This document shows positions 26,345 through 35,340 of a stretch of DNA of 64,000 nucleotides, one piece after another. Made by a program: the position numbers and the translations under genes. Below the pieces are notes generated by a model, which had not been told where the DNA came from, made no database searches, and was given only the letters and a program-made list of their open reading frames with translations. Source of the DNA: Takashimella koratensis (taxonomy: Eukaryota > Basidiomycota > Tremellomycetes > Trichosporonales > Tetragoniomycetaceae); assembly GCA_003116875.1 (NCBI GenBank), contig BCKT01000018.1, forward strand, positions 124,001 to 188,000, read 5' to 3'. How positions within the stretch are numbered: position 1 is the stretch's first letter; each line of letters opens with the position of its first letter.

Positions 26345-27004
26345 ATGGCGCTTCTACCGACTCACGAGCCGTCGTACGATCAGCTTGTCAAGCTGGCCGA
26401 GGAGGATGTCGATTACACAATGAGATTCATGGAGACGATAGGCGAGATTTACACAGCGCTCCCAGCAAAGTCCTCAAGGCTCGCGGAAATCCCGCGAGAA
26501 CGGGGAGAACAACTCGTGTCCATGGAAATGATGACCCACAGGGAGAATCCGACATACGCCGCCAAACGCATTCGTTTTTGCACCCTTCGATGTCTCGCCG
26601 AACTCCGATCGAAGGCTGGCAGCTGGACCGAGGAGGAGATTAATGACAGTTCTGATTTCTCACGACTCCCGACGAAGAAAGGGATTGTCATCCTGTCCAA
26701 GAGCTATTACTTCTCTGTGTTGGACACGGTCGACAGATCTGGCAAGCTCCCCAAACTCTCGTACCCGACAAATTGCAATGATCTATCCAGCTCGCAGTGG
26801 AAGAAACTTGCAGATGATGCCAAACCTTCCCAGTCACGGACCTGGAGTGAGGCACTTTACCAGCTTTCCCATGCCACGACAAACAATGTCACATCGTGCC
26901 TCGAGTCTGTTACTCGCTCTTGGTTCACCGGAACCGCGAACGAAAGCGCACGCCGCATCGAGGAGCACGACGAGAACGCTCACGCCTATGTGGCCGAAGG
27001 GTGA
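26345..27004 (+). CDS. Orphan array protein A (unknown function)
   Basis: This is a single-exon gene of 219 aa starting at the ATG in CACCATGGCG. I do not recognise the family. It is the leftmost and most divergent member of a tandem family with the genes at 29228, 30432 and 31900. Shared features are the N-terminal SYDQLVKLAEED (compare IDQLNALARKR), a central AAKRIRFCTLRCLAEL (compare AAQAVRFSALVSYL) and a later DLSSSQWKKLADD (compare DLSIKTDDELKEL). No signal peptide, membrane span or zinc motif is visible. Composition is charged and helical. The C-terminal extension ends in EEHDENAHAYVAEG. It is likely a small soluble cytosolic or nuclear protein. Confidence 0.7.
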   Translation: MALLPTHEPSYDQLVKLAEEDVDYTMRFMETIGEIYTALPAKSSRLAEIPRERGEQLVSMEMMTHRENPTYAAKRIRFCTLRCLAELRSKAGSWTEEEINDSSDFSRLPTKKGIVILSKSYYFSVLDTVDRSGKLPKLSYPTNCNDLSSSQWKKLADDAKPSQSRTWSEALYQLSHATTNNVTSCLESVTRSWFTGTANESARRIEEHDENAHAYVAEG

Positions 27005-27377
27005 CGATTTCCACCGTGCGAATCACCCTGATCGCTTCGCCTTGGTGGCATTTTGTTCAATCTTCTCGCTCCACTATTCGTCATCAGGTTCTTGCCCCCA
27101 CTACGCCTTGAAGCCTTTTGCCATTCACCACTAACTTTTGTATACTTTCGCCTTCAATGCACACCCCACACCACCCTCAGCTCCTGCACCCTACCTTTGT
27201 GCCCTTTCATCCTCACTCTGTTCATCGCCAGCCGCCGCACCTCATCAGCCTGCACTCCTGCGCTCCCACTCTGTGCATCCTCCTTCCTAACGCATGTGAA
27301 AAGTCTTATCACGCCAGCGGAGCATCCTGTCAACTTGCGAATCTTGTGGTTCGCTCGTGATGGTGAGACATCGAGCA
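27005..27377. other. Spacer of the orphan array
   Basis: CT-rich non-coding DNA with one CCTTTGTG-type element near 27193-27201. The same element recurs in every spacer of this array. No gene is supported. Confidence 0.45.
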
Positions 27378-28034
27378 ATGCCGTACCGATCCTTTCTGCA
27401 TGACACTTCCAGCGAGGACTATGACAAGCTGCTCCCCCCAACAGCAGAAGAAGGCTGTTGAAAGAGAACAGGGACTTGTACAGTCTTGGCGAGGTAAGCC
27501 CTCCTCCTCGAACTTTTTCTCACTCCTTTTTCGAAGCGAACCATGGAGACTCCGTCAATCGATCAGGGCGGTTCACCTTTCTCGACCACTAGGCGAAGAA
27601 GGACGCTGACGAGACAATCGGGACGTTGCGAACGATTGTTAGAAGGGATGATTTTGACTCGAACGGAGTCGAGCTGTTCCCCATATCTGCCGCGGAACGT
27701 CGGGCAGTGGTTTGGCTGAGCGTCAGCAAACAAATCCATTCCTAATGCTGTCGGTGTAGCTCACTAATGCACTCTTCGAAGTCTTGCCCACCTCGGAGAA
27801 ACGTACCCTTCCACCGTGGACGCGACATCCTTCAATCTTGCTGTCACATCTTATGTAACGATATCGAGGACTATTGAACTCGCCATAGGGAAGCCCGGAC
27901 AGGCGACCTACATCACGCCGAAACATTTACAACCCGACCGGTGCCGGGCGCTTGCCGAAATCATACGTTCCAATATCCAAACCGCCACCTCATCCGAAGG
28001 ACAATCAAGTCGGGGTAAACTCCATCCGTCCTAA
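27378..28034 (+). pseudogene. Decayed copy of the orphan array family
   Basis: An ATG at 27378 opens MPYRSFLHDTSSEDYDKLL, whose EDYDKL resembles SYDQLVKL of the gene at 26345. The frame then stops at a TGA after about 28 codons. Further on, other frames continue with ETIGTLRTIVRRDDFD, AAERRAVVWLSVSKQI and finally PKHLQPDRCRALAEIIRSNI, which lies where the family's C-terminal helix should be. At least two frame changes separate these pieces, and no intron with good splice sites restores one frame. I call it a pseudogene. A real gene with an intron near 27496-27592 is a less likely alternative. Confidence 0.45.
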
Positions 28035-28811
28035 ACCATCGACGACTTCTTCTGTCACCTCGTTGCACAGTATCAAGCTCTCAGTCTTTCGTTCGGTGCA
28101 CCAACACAACATTCTTCCTGCAACGACAATCAAAGTGAGGGTATGGGAGGGAATTAACGACCAAGAACCGCCCAAGTCTGGAAGACCGAAAGCTCCCAGT
28201 CGACTCTCATCCTCTCCTCCCCTGTTCAATGTCCCTCTTTCCTGCTTTTGATTCTAGTCCCTACTTTATCCATCACTTTGTTGGCATAGCGCCGTTCTCC
28301 GCTCCCATACCTCGTGGGCTGGTTCTACCCTCGCCTATCGCTCAAGGACTCGTTACCAACTCCATCACCTGTTATTTCCCCAAAGCATTTTCATCCAGTC
28401 GCTCCAGTGGAACCTTGAGTATGTACAATACGATCCGGCGAGGCGCCAACAGGCATTGGCTCCTACAACACCACAACACAAGAGAGACCGACAACTGACA
28501 ATTTCTAACCCATTCAGCCCTCGGGGTAAGTTCCACCACTCTCCTCCTCGGGCTTGGCCTTCGCTTACGCCCACAGCTCGCTGACGCTAGACTGCGCAAA
28601 GCGCCGCCCAGCTCTTTGGCCTACCCTTTGTATCAGCTCCCTTCACTCTGTCCCAGTACCCCTCAGCGCCACACCTTTTCCTCTCCTCGTCTCTATCTTT
28701 GGTTACTCGCCAGTTCAGTATCCCTCCCAATCCGCAGTGTATTCCCAACCTTTGGGCAGTCTTGATCACTCCCCCGACTTTCATCCTTTCAACCCATATT
28801 TGTCGCCGAAG

Positions 28812-28910
28812 TTGCTGTTCACGGAGGAAAACGTGAACAAGGGATTGCTGTTCACGGAGGAAAACATGAACAAGGGATTGCTGTTCACAAAGGAAAACGT
28901 GAACAAGGGA
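28812..28910 (+). repeat. 33-bp tandem repeat, three copies, each with an internal inverted repeat
   Basis: Units at 28812-28844, 28845-28877 and 28878-28910 begin TTGCTGTTCAC and end GTGAACAAGGGA. They differ at only a few positions (acgtg/acatg, cggagg/caaagg). GTTCAC and GTGAAC within each unit are inverted copies, so each unit can form a small hairpin or be a two-sided binding site. The array ends 317 bp before the orphan gene at 29228. Confidence 0.92.
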
Positions 28911-28953
28911 TAAGAGTGTGGTCATTGACGTCACAGCTCTTGGACGAGAGCAG
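28899..28953 (+). promoter_or_regulatory. Conserved upstream block, copy 1
   Basis: The sequence GTGAACAAGGGAT followed by AGTGTG...CATTGACGTCACAGCTCTTGG...GAGAGCAG matches blocks at 30120-30176 and 31548-31602. Each lies 310-350 bp ahead of an orphan array start codon (29228, 30432, 31900). This copy also contains TGACGTCA, a CRE-like palindrome. It may be a promoter element or simply part of the duplicated unit. Confidence 0.5.
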
Positions 28954-29227
28954 ATCATCGTGGAGTACTTTGCTGTGCATGGAGGTATATTTCCATGACT
29001 TTTGAAAGCAAATGACTCCGAATACACTCACAAAGGTGTATTTCTCCATCTCCAAGCCCCGCGGAGAAACACCGACGCCATGGCTCAAGACCCTCCGGAG
29101 GCAAATTGGGGGCATTTGGGAGCAATGTCTCATAAAAAGCTGGAAACATCTGCACCACTGTCGTACAAGCCATTCCCTGCCTTTTACGCATTCGCCATTC
29201 ACCATTTATCCTATACCTCTGTTCGGT

Positions 29228-29719
29228 ATGCCTACAAGCACCACAATTGACCAGATGGATCTTAAGCAGCTCGAAGCGGACGCGGCAGAAAACGTCTGCG
29301 ACACGGCGTCCTCTTTGCAAGAGATTCTTTCGAACGAACTCTTTATTCTCTCAGAAGAAAAGATGACAGAATATTCAAAGTCCGTTGTTAAAGCCAGGAG
29401 TACAACTGCTTACGACTTCGTAGAATCACTCCCGGCTGACAAAAGGCGGCATGCCGCCCAAGCCGTTCGATTTTCTGCTCTAGTAAGCTATCTAAAAACC
29501 AGAGTCTCTCAAACCTCGGAGACGGACGCCTCCGGGGAAGAAATCCAAAAGCTTTCGACTTTGGCTTTCGCAACTGAGATCATGACTATTGATAGCTCGG
29601 GTTGGAGTCCTCCCCTCGTCGATGGCGACTTGTCAATCAAGACTGACGATGAGCTTAAAGAACTTATTGAGCAGGCAATCCCGATTAAGCTCAGAAAGAA
29701 GGTCCCGACGGAAGAGTGA
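29228..29719 (+). CDS. Orphan array protein C (unknown function)
   Basis: This is an intronless gene for a 163-aa acidic, helical protein. The ATG at 29228 gives MPTSTTIDQMDLKQLEADAAE, aligning with MTSIPIT...MTIDQLNALAR of the next gene. The open frame continues further upstream but without a conserved start. Shared blocks are AAQAVRFSALVSYLKTR (residues about 80-96), LSTLAFATEIMTID (compare LTAWGFATEVHEFD) and the C-terminal DLSIKTDDELKELIEQAIPIKLR (compare DLSTKNDDEIKDICTKAIPTRLK). No signal peptide, transmembrane segment or catalytic motif is visible and I do not recognise a domain. A conserved block is about 275-330 bp upstream. Confidence 0.72.
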   Translation: MPTSTTIDQMDLKQLEADAAENVCDTASSLQEILSNELFILSEEKMTEYSKSVVKARSTTAYDFVESLPADKRRHAAQAVRFSALVSYLKTRVSQTSETDASGEEIQKLSTLAFATEIMTIDSSGWSPPLVDGDLSIKTDDELKELIEQAIPIKLRKKVPTEE

Positions 29720-30431
29720 TCGAAGAATGAAATGAAACCGGGCAAGTCGCAGTCCAAGTGATAAAATTAGCAACCAACGAGCTCACTATCGGATGCTTTG
29801 CGCCTTTCTGCATTTCAACTGCGTTCTTTCTTATTTTCACTCCCATTGCACTCTCCAGGTCATCGTCTACCTCGTACTCGACAAATCTTTTGCTCATTCT
29901 CCTTCTTTGTGCACGAGCCATCATCCAAGGCAACTTCTTCCCCACTCCGTACGCATCTTTGTCTTCAGCCTCTCACCACCACACCCTTCTCCGACGCCCT
30001 TTGTAGTGCACCTCGCCCACAAACGGTCTCTCCTCACCCTCCCACCTTTCATCTCAGCTCCTGACCGCCGTTGTCGTAGTTGGAGTGACCCGGAGAGAGG
30101 CAGAAATGGAGAGATAGAGGTGAACAAGGGATGAGGATGCACCAGTGTGAAATCATAGGTCTGGGCAAGAGCACAGAGCTGAATGTCGACGGTTTGTGCG
30201 AGTATAACCAGGTAGCCGTGAAACGCTACAGACAGCGAGGCCGCCCCAAAGGATTGCTCTTTTGATCGTAAAGCCGGGGCGAGCGATTCTCAACTCGATG
30301 GCGTCACCAAGAAAAGTCAAGTGTGCAGTTTTAGGAAGATTTATCAGGCGGGCGGATGATGTCTGTCGCCCTTTTACTTCTCACCCATTTCCACATTGCG
30401 CTTTCTCACCAACCAGACGTCCAGACTCATC
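29720..30431. other. Spacer of the orphan array
   Basis: A CT-rich stretch with a TTTGTGCACGAG element (29904-29915) is followed by the conserved upstream block at 30120-30176 and about 255 bp of leader before the next gene. No other gene is seen. Confidence 0.5.
30120..30176 (+). promoter_or_regulatory. Conserved upstream block, copy 2
   Basis: GTGAACAAGGGAT, then CAGTGTGAAATCATAGGTCT and CAAGAGCACAG. It matches the blocks at 28899-28953 and 31548-31602 in order and spacing. It lies 312 bp before the ATG at 30432. Confidence 0.5.
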
Positions 30432-30965
30432 ATGACTTCAATCCCAATCACAGAGATCCCAATCACAGAGATGACTATCGATCAGCTCAACGCTCTTGCA
30501 CGCAAACGAGCTGCGGGCTTCTTGGGAACCGTTCGGAAAGATCTTTTGAAGTATGGTGACAACCAATTTCCCTTCTCCGACGACGACACAATCCGCGCGA
30601 TCTCCTCCATATACCTTGAGGCGTGCGAGTCAGTCAAAGACAAGGAGATTCGCGACGAGACTGTTGCCGAATCAGAACGCTACTGCTCTCTGAAAGCACT
30701 ACTGCTGTGCAATGCCAGAAAGTCCTCCGGGCACCTATCCCCAAGGGAACAAGCCGCTTTCGAGTTGACCGCTTGGGGCTTCGCAACAGAGGTCCACGAG
30801 TTCGATATGATACTGGGCAGTGACACAGTCGTCGACGACCTATCCACCAAGAATGACGACGAGATCAAGGACATTTGTACCAAGGCAATTCCCACCAGGC
30901 TCAAAACGCCCGGGCCGTTGGTTGAGTCGTCGAAAACAAGCGGGGAGCCTGCCAGAACCGAATGA
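30432..30965 (+). CDS. Orphan array protein D (unknown function)
   Basis: This is an intronless gene for 177 aa. The ATG at 30432 is chosen because it aligns with the start of the gene at 29228. The N-terminus contains a 15-bp in-frame duplication (30441-30455 and 30456-30470) giving IPITE-IPITE. Family blocks are MTIDQLNALARKR, SERYCSLKALLLCNAR, LTAWGFATEVHEFD and DLSTKNDDEIKDICTKAIPTRLK. A hydrophilic Pro/Ser tail of about 25 residues ends the protein. It is the closest relative of the 29228 gene in the array, and no known domain is recognised. A soluble adaptor-like or regulatory protein is possible, but nothing in the sequence proves a function. Confidence 0.72.
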   Translation: MTSIPITEIPITEMTIDQLNALARKRAAGFLGTVRKDLLKYGDNQFPFSDDDTIRAISSIYLEACESVKDKEIRDETVAESERYCSLKALLLCNARKSSGHLSPREQAAFELTAWGFATEVHEFDMILGSDTVVDDLSTKNDDEIKDICTKAIPTRLKTPGPLVESSKTSGEPARTE

Positions 30966-31899
30966 AAAGCCCACCAAAGATGATGAGGGATCCGCCAAAG
31001 AGTGAAAAGCCTTACAGTACGTCCACCGATTTCCGCCATGGCGTCTCACCACCCTTTGCCCCTCAGCCTGCCTTCATCTCGACCTACAGCTCTTTCGTCG
31101 CCTCGTTCGAAAGCTCGCTTGCTGCCACGTCTGCCTTCACGGTCGCCTTCTCGTTTGCCGTCTCGTTTGCCGTCTCGTCCGCCTTCTCATTCGCCGTCTC
31201 GTTCGCCTATCTCGTTCTCCACCGTCCTCAGCTCTCGCCCTGTCCTTTGTGCAACAGCTCGTCACTCTACGCTCTCGTAGCAACCTTTCTCCTTCGCCCT
31301 CTTTTCTTCTCCTCTCTTCCACCTCCTCATTTCCTACTCTCCGCGTCCACTCTCCCGCACCACGCTCTCCTCCTCCTCTCCCGTCTTGTGTATCTTGTAC
31401 AATATATCTGTCTCGATTCGCAGCGATCAGCCAGACCCTTTGTGTATTTTACCTTGCCTGCTTTGGGTATCAATCGCCTTCCCTCTTTTCATTCCCTCTC
31501 CACGTCGATCATGGCCGTTCAGAGAGAGTGAGAGAAACTGTAAGAGAGGGACAAGGGATGTCAATACAAGTGTGTGAAGTTATAGCTCCTCGAGGAGAGC
31601 AGAAGGCCACAGAGAGAAAATGCTCACAGAGGAGGGGTTTACCACAGTCCTTGTAAGTGAGACTATGAAACGCAAATAGCAACGAAGGCAATTGAAAAGA
31701 GCTTGTCTTTTTCTTGAAAATGTCAACCTGCTGGTGATACCCTGGCGTCTCGGACTTATGGCGTGATCAATACATAGAAGGCAGGTTTAGTAAGCTTGTG
31801 GTGGGGAAGGGTCAAAAGTGGGGCTCGTCTTTCTTCCACTTTCATCATCCTCCTACTCCCCCGAAACCCTTGTCTCCTCAACCTCCCCCTCCCCTGGTC
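30966..31899. other. Spacer of the orphan array with 12-bp degenerate tandem repeats
   Basis: A short-period repeat (units like GTCTCGTTTGCC) fills about 31140-31210. CCTTTGTG elements occur near 31238 and 31437. The conserved upstream block is at 31548-31602. The repeats create Ser/Arg/Pro-rich open frames that I do not regard as genes. Confidence 0.55.
31548..31602 (+). promoter_or_regulatory. Conserved upstream block, copy 3
   Basis: GGGACAAGGGATG, then AAGTGTGTGAAGTTATAGCTCCTCGAGGAGAGCAG. It matches the blocks at 28899 and 30120. It is 352 bp before the ATG at 31900. Confidence 0.5.
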
Positions 31900-32556
31900 A
31901 TGTCGTCCGAGCAGACTGAGGGAACCTCGAGGTTCGAGCAGCTCCATGCCGCGGTCCATGAACAAACAAAACCTCTGGCGTTCAGAGTGTATCGAGAACT
32001 CAAGGCTCTCAACTCTTCACTCTCGGAAGACAACTTTTCACTCTCGGAAGACAACCTCACCGCATGGAGGAAGAATGCTTCGGAGTTGGCGATCAAGTCG
32101 GTCCAGCAGCACCAGGAAAAGAAGTTCGCCAACAAGCAGCTTGCAGATGACACATTTGTCTTACGCTCCACGCTCGGGATTTCCCTTTGCAGAGACCAGT
32201 ACACCTCGAACCCTGCCCCCCTGTCTGCCTTGCGTTCGGCCATTTTCATGATGACCGCCCACTCCTATGCGACGATGATCGTCGAGCTCAGGAAGCGCAT
32301 TGGACAACCAGCCATCGATGCCGACTACCTGACGTCCATGACGGTCGACCAACTCTGCTCGGAAGTGATCCCGGCGAGGTTCATTCGGCAAGTTCCGCCC
32401 TCCCACGTCTCGGGAGGAAGCGCTTCTGCCGCGCCCTCGACCACAGCCCCAAGGTGGATACCGCCGAGAACCGGGTCTTCTTTGGACAACCCAGCAGGAA
32501 TTCCTCCGGAAGAACGGGTGGAAGAACTACCCGACGACGGAAGGAGCCCTCCTTGA
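31900..32556 (+). CDS. Orphan array protein E (unknown function)
   Basis: This is an intronless gene for 218 aa. The ATG at 31900 (MSSEQTEGTSRFEQL) is the first start after the upstream block and aligns FEQLHAAV with the family's xQLxxL. A 21-bp tandem duplication (32017-32055) repeats LSEDNFS/LSEDNLT. The C-terminal family motif is present in changed form, YLTSMTVDQLCSEVIPARFIRQVPP. A Pro/Ser/Arg-rich tail of about 55 residues follows. No signal peptide, membrane span or known domain is seen. It is more divergent than the 29228/30432 pair and less than the 26345 gene. Confidence 0.68.
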   Translation: MSSEQTEGTSRFEQLHAAVHEQTKPLAFRVYRELKALNSSLSEDNFSLSEDNLTAWRKNASELAIKSVQQHQEKKFANKQLADDTFVLRSTLGISLCRDQYTSNPAPLSALRSAIFMMTAHSYATMIVELRKRIGQPAIDADYLTSMTVDQLCSEVIPARFIRQVPPSHVSGGSASAAPSTTAPRWIPPRTGSSLDNPAGIPPEERVEELPDDGRSPP

Positions 32557-33753
32557 ATCAACTATGAACGAGGATGAGGAGTAAAGAGGACTGAATCTTC
32601 TCACTCGCAACGAAAGGGATTGATCGCTCTTCCCTCCGACGTCCTGTCCTCGTCCGTTCGCCGCCACTTTCCGTTCGTTCTCACCCTCGTTCAACATATC
32701 TATCTTCGTCTCATTCGCCGTCTCTCGCTCCACCGTCCACAGCTCTCGCTCCGATCCTTTGTAAATCTTTCGTCGGTTTACTCGTTCGTTTCGCTCTCGC
32801 GTTTCGCTCTCGCGTTTCGCTCTCGCGCCTCGACCCTCTGCTTTTCCTCCTCCATGCACTACGCTCGCTTTTCCTCAGCTCCTGCGCCGACCCTTTGTGA
32901 ACCGTCCGTCACCTCAGCTCCACCTTGCGCCGGGCTCGACCCCACTCGACTCGACATCGACCCACCTCGCCCTCATCCTCGTCCGCCTCTGACAGCTCAT
33001 GACCCTTGTGCAAATCGCCCCTTTGTTGAATACTCTTCACTTTACCTCGTACTCGCACTACCTCGCCTATACACTTGCGCAGTACTGAACCCTTTGTGTA
33101 CTACTCTCCACTCTGCCCTTCTCCTCCTCCCTCTTCCTCAACGCAGATGTCTATCCCCTCCCACATAATCATCCTCAGTGTTCATCCTCTGGCGTTCTCC
33201 TCTTCCCCGCACTTCCCGTCCACTTTTCTCGCTTTTCACCAAACCCCAAAACCCAAAAAAATCCGAAAAACCAACCAAAGACCAAAAAAAAAACAAAGAC
33301 TCTTCTGTATAAATCCCCCTTCGAGCTGTAGTAGACAGAGCCAAGAGACGTGTATGTACATACTCCCTCCCAACTGCACGACCTAGTCGGGTTGTGCTCG
33401 CCTTTGACCGACTGGCTCGGAGATAGAGTCTGGGGGAAGAGAGACTGACTCTCGGCTAATCGCGTGCCACTGGTTTCACGTGACCGCGCCGATACAAACC
33501 TCGGCGACCTGAGTGGGACCGAGGAAGTCCGTGGGGGCATGATAATGACTCGGGTCACTCTTACCACTTCCTATGCGTTGACCAGGTCAGGCCAGGTATA
33601 TAATATCGTGAATCACACAGCTTGCTTCTTATGCTCTCAGCCCCTCGTTCACGCCATTTACAACTTTCACGACCACACCACCGCTTAACTCACTTTGGCG
33701 CACTCCCACTTCCCCCACTTCCCCCACTTCCCCCACCTCCACATCTTCGCGCA
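32557..33753. other. End of the orphan array and hydrolase upstream region
   Basis: CT-rich DNA with several CCTTTGTG-like elements (near 32757, 32896, 33002, 33019, 33090), each preceded by AGCTC/GACC sequence. Three 12-bp copies of TTTCGCTCTCGC lie near 32788-32824. Close to the hydrolase start, CCCCCACTT is repeated in 10-bp steps (33706-33738). There is no gene; the remnant spacing looks like one more array unit without an open frame. Confidence 0.45.
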
Positions 33754-34380
33754 ATGTTCAACCCCTCCGACCCATCTTCACCCGCCGCCTACCCACCCTC
33801 ATTCACCGCTCTCCTCCTCCTCGACTTCCACGCGCTCTTCGTCTCCCACGCCGGCGGGCCAGGCGCCGTCCCCGCTGCCGAGACCGCCGCTCGCCTGCGC
33901 ACCTGGGCGAACGCGAAGGGTGTTCATGTCATTCACGCCATCGTCGATGTCGACCAGTCCGTACCGGATTGGACAAAGGACAAGTCCCGCTTCGACGGGT
34001 TCATCGCGATGATGCGTGGTCAACCGGGTGGAGAGGAGAGTGAGGTAGTCACCAAGGGTGAGAAAGGGGAGAAGGAGGTCACGTTTAAACGAACACCCGG
34101 GTTGGTGTCTGCTCTCACTTCGGAGGGGATTAAAGAGTACCTAAAGGAGAACGGGATCAAGTCGTTGATCATGACGGGGTTGAGTACTGGAGGGTGCGTA
34201 ATGAGGACGGCAGTACCGGCAACGGACGAAGGGTATATCGTGACGGTCATCAAGGACGCGACGTCGGATATGGATCAAGACATCTATAACGTCGTCGTGG
34301 ATAAGCTACTCCCGACCAGGTCGTATGTCATGACGGCGGACGAGTTTACACAGGGCTACGACGGGGCTTTGACGGCTTAG
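33754..34380 (+). CDS. Isochorismatase-like cysteine hydrolase
   Basis: This is an intronless gene for 208 aa of the isochorismatase/nicotinamidase superfamily, small cytosolic hydrolases of amides or vinyl ethers. The expected catalytic triad is visible: Asp24 in LLLLDFH, Lys112 in TFKRTPGLVSAL and Cys148 in GLSTGGCVMRTA. A conserved Ala-Val-Pro-Ala segment follows the cysteine, and TVIKDATSDMDQDIYN fits the C-terminal helix region. The start at 33754 puts 17 residues before the first strand. GLSTGGCVMRTA replaces the common GVETDVCV form, placing it in the fungal isochorismatase-domain subgroup of unknown substrate. It is not clearly a nicotinamidase, since the metal-binding DxH set is not evident. 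Confidence 0.85.
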   Translation: MFNPSDPSSPAAYPPSFTALLLLDFHALFVSHAGGPGAVPAAETAARLRTWANAKGVHVIHAIVDVDQSVPDWTKDKSRFDGFIAMMRGQPGGEESEVVTKGEKGEKEVTFKRTPGLVSALTSEGIKEYLKENGIKSLIMTGLSTGGCVMRTAVPATDEGYIVTVIKDATSDMDQDIYNVVVDKLLPTRSYVMTADEFTQGYDGALTA

Positions 34381-34687
34381 GCAAGGTGAGTGGTGTGCAG
34401 TGAAACAGGAGGAGCTTCGCTGAATAGCAGCACCTGTAGACTTGCCCTGTCGTTGCGGTCCACGGAATGGAGAAGCACTTTTCTGCTTGAGGACGAGCTG
34501 CGCCATAGAAGCGACTTTGATGTAGACCCATTATAAAGAGGCATTCATTATAGGGTCGAGGAGGGATGGACTGGCGTTGTAGCCTGCGTGTATTCTACGG
34601 GGTATCTATATCTCACAGCGTGAACTGTCGGGCTCTCTTCCATCGTTCATCGAGTCGGGCGAAGCGTCGAGGCAAGTAATCGCACGA
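34381..34687. other. Convergent intergenic region
   Basis: Shared 3' flank of the hydrolase (+) and the Pmp3-type gene (-). No gene or structure of note is seen. Confidence 0.5.
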
Positions 34688-35340
34688 CTAAGCGACGTGC
34701 GCCTGGGCGGGAGCAGTAGGAGCCGCAGGAGCCGCAGGAGCCGATCCAGCTTCACCGGAAGTAGCTTTCGAACCGTGGGGAGGAATGGGGAGAGCCTTCT
34801 CGGGATCAGGGACGCCACCGACAGTGTTGGCTCGACCTTCGCCGCCCTTGATGTTGTCGTCAAAGTAACCTGGGTGGCAAATGTCAGCATGGGCGAGGTA
34901 GGCTTGACTGGGAGGATTGAAAAGTTCGTTGCGAAACGAGTTCTGGCTGTTGGAGTACACCTGAGTGCAGGCGGGCTTATGGCTGTCTGAATGGCTCGCG
35001 CACGGCCTTCGCCTACTGCCGCATTCGTCTCCCTTGGGGACTCACCAAAAAACCCGTCCTGCCCGTTCCCCTTCCACCTAGACCTCTGCTCAAACTCCTT
35101 GGAGAAGATCAACGGAGGGTGGCTCGTAACTTCATGACCATGGTGAGTTTGCCATTTGCGTTCGACCCATACGATCCAGATATACGTTGCATGGATTGAG
35201 CCTGGAATGATCCCGACGAGAGTAAGGATGCAGTTGAGCCAGAAGTCGATCCCGAAACCCTCGGTGAACCAAACAGCGACCGGGGGGATGAAGAAGGAGA
35301 GGATCATGCCGATGATCTGGGCACCGGTGTACTTGCGCAT
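34688..35340 (-). CDS. Pmp3/UPF0057 plasma-membrane proteolipid with long C-terminal tail
   Basis: Two minus-strand exons (35340-35046, 34869-34688) give 158 aa. Residues 1-60 are a complete Pmp3 domain: two hydrophobic hairpin spans (IIGMILSFFIPPVAVWF and FWLNCILTLVGIIPGSIHATYIW) around the conserved GFGIDFWLN. Pmp3 proteins modulate membrane potential and salt tolerance at the plasma membrane. The usual family member is only about 55 aa. Here a hydrophilic tail of about 95 residues follows, with WQTHHGHEV, a RWKGNGQDGFFG segment and an Ala/Pro-rich end (PAAPAAPTAPAQAHVA). Long-tailed forms are known in fungi as SNA-type proteins. The intron separates the Pmp3 part from most of the tail. Confidence 0.88.

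Larger units (their letters stand above)
28035..29227. other. Spacer of the orphan array with tandem repeat and conserved block
   Basis: This is non-coding, CT-rich DNA. It contains the three-copy 33-bp repeat at 28812-28910, whose last copy runs into the conserved upstream block 28899-28953. Open frames through the repeat are an effect of its 33-bp length, a multiple of three. Confidence 0.5.

Noticed and set aside
27400..27600. Intron-containing version of the decayed orphan copy
   Set aside because: GTAAGC at 27496 and CACTAG at 27587-27592 exist, but no combination of frames gives an open product matching the family.
28812..28910. CRISPR-like array
   Set aside because: The repeats are directly adjacent with no unique spacers, and the organism is a fungus.
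31002..31656. Ser/Arg/Pro-rich open frames as a gene
   Set aside because: Produced by a 12-bp degenerate tandem repeat; no conserved start, no splice support and no similarity to the flanking orphan family.
33706..33738. CCCCCACTT repeats as a regulatory array
   Set aside because: A simple 10-bp slippage repeat in the hydrolase leader; nothing else supports a binding function.
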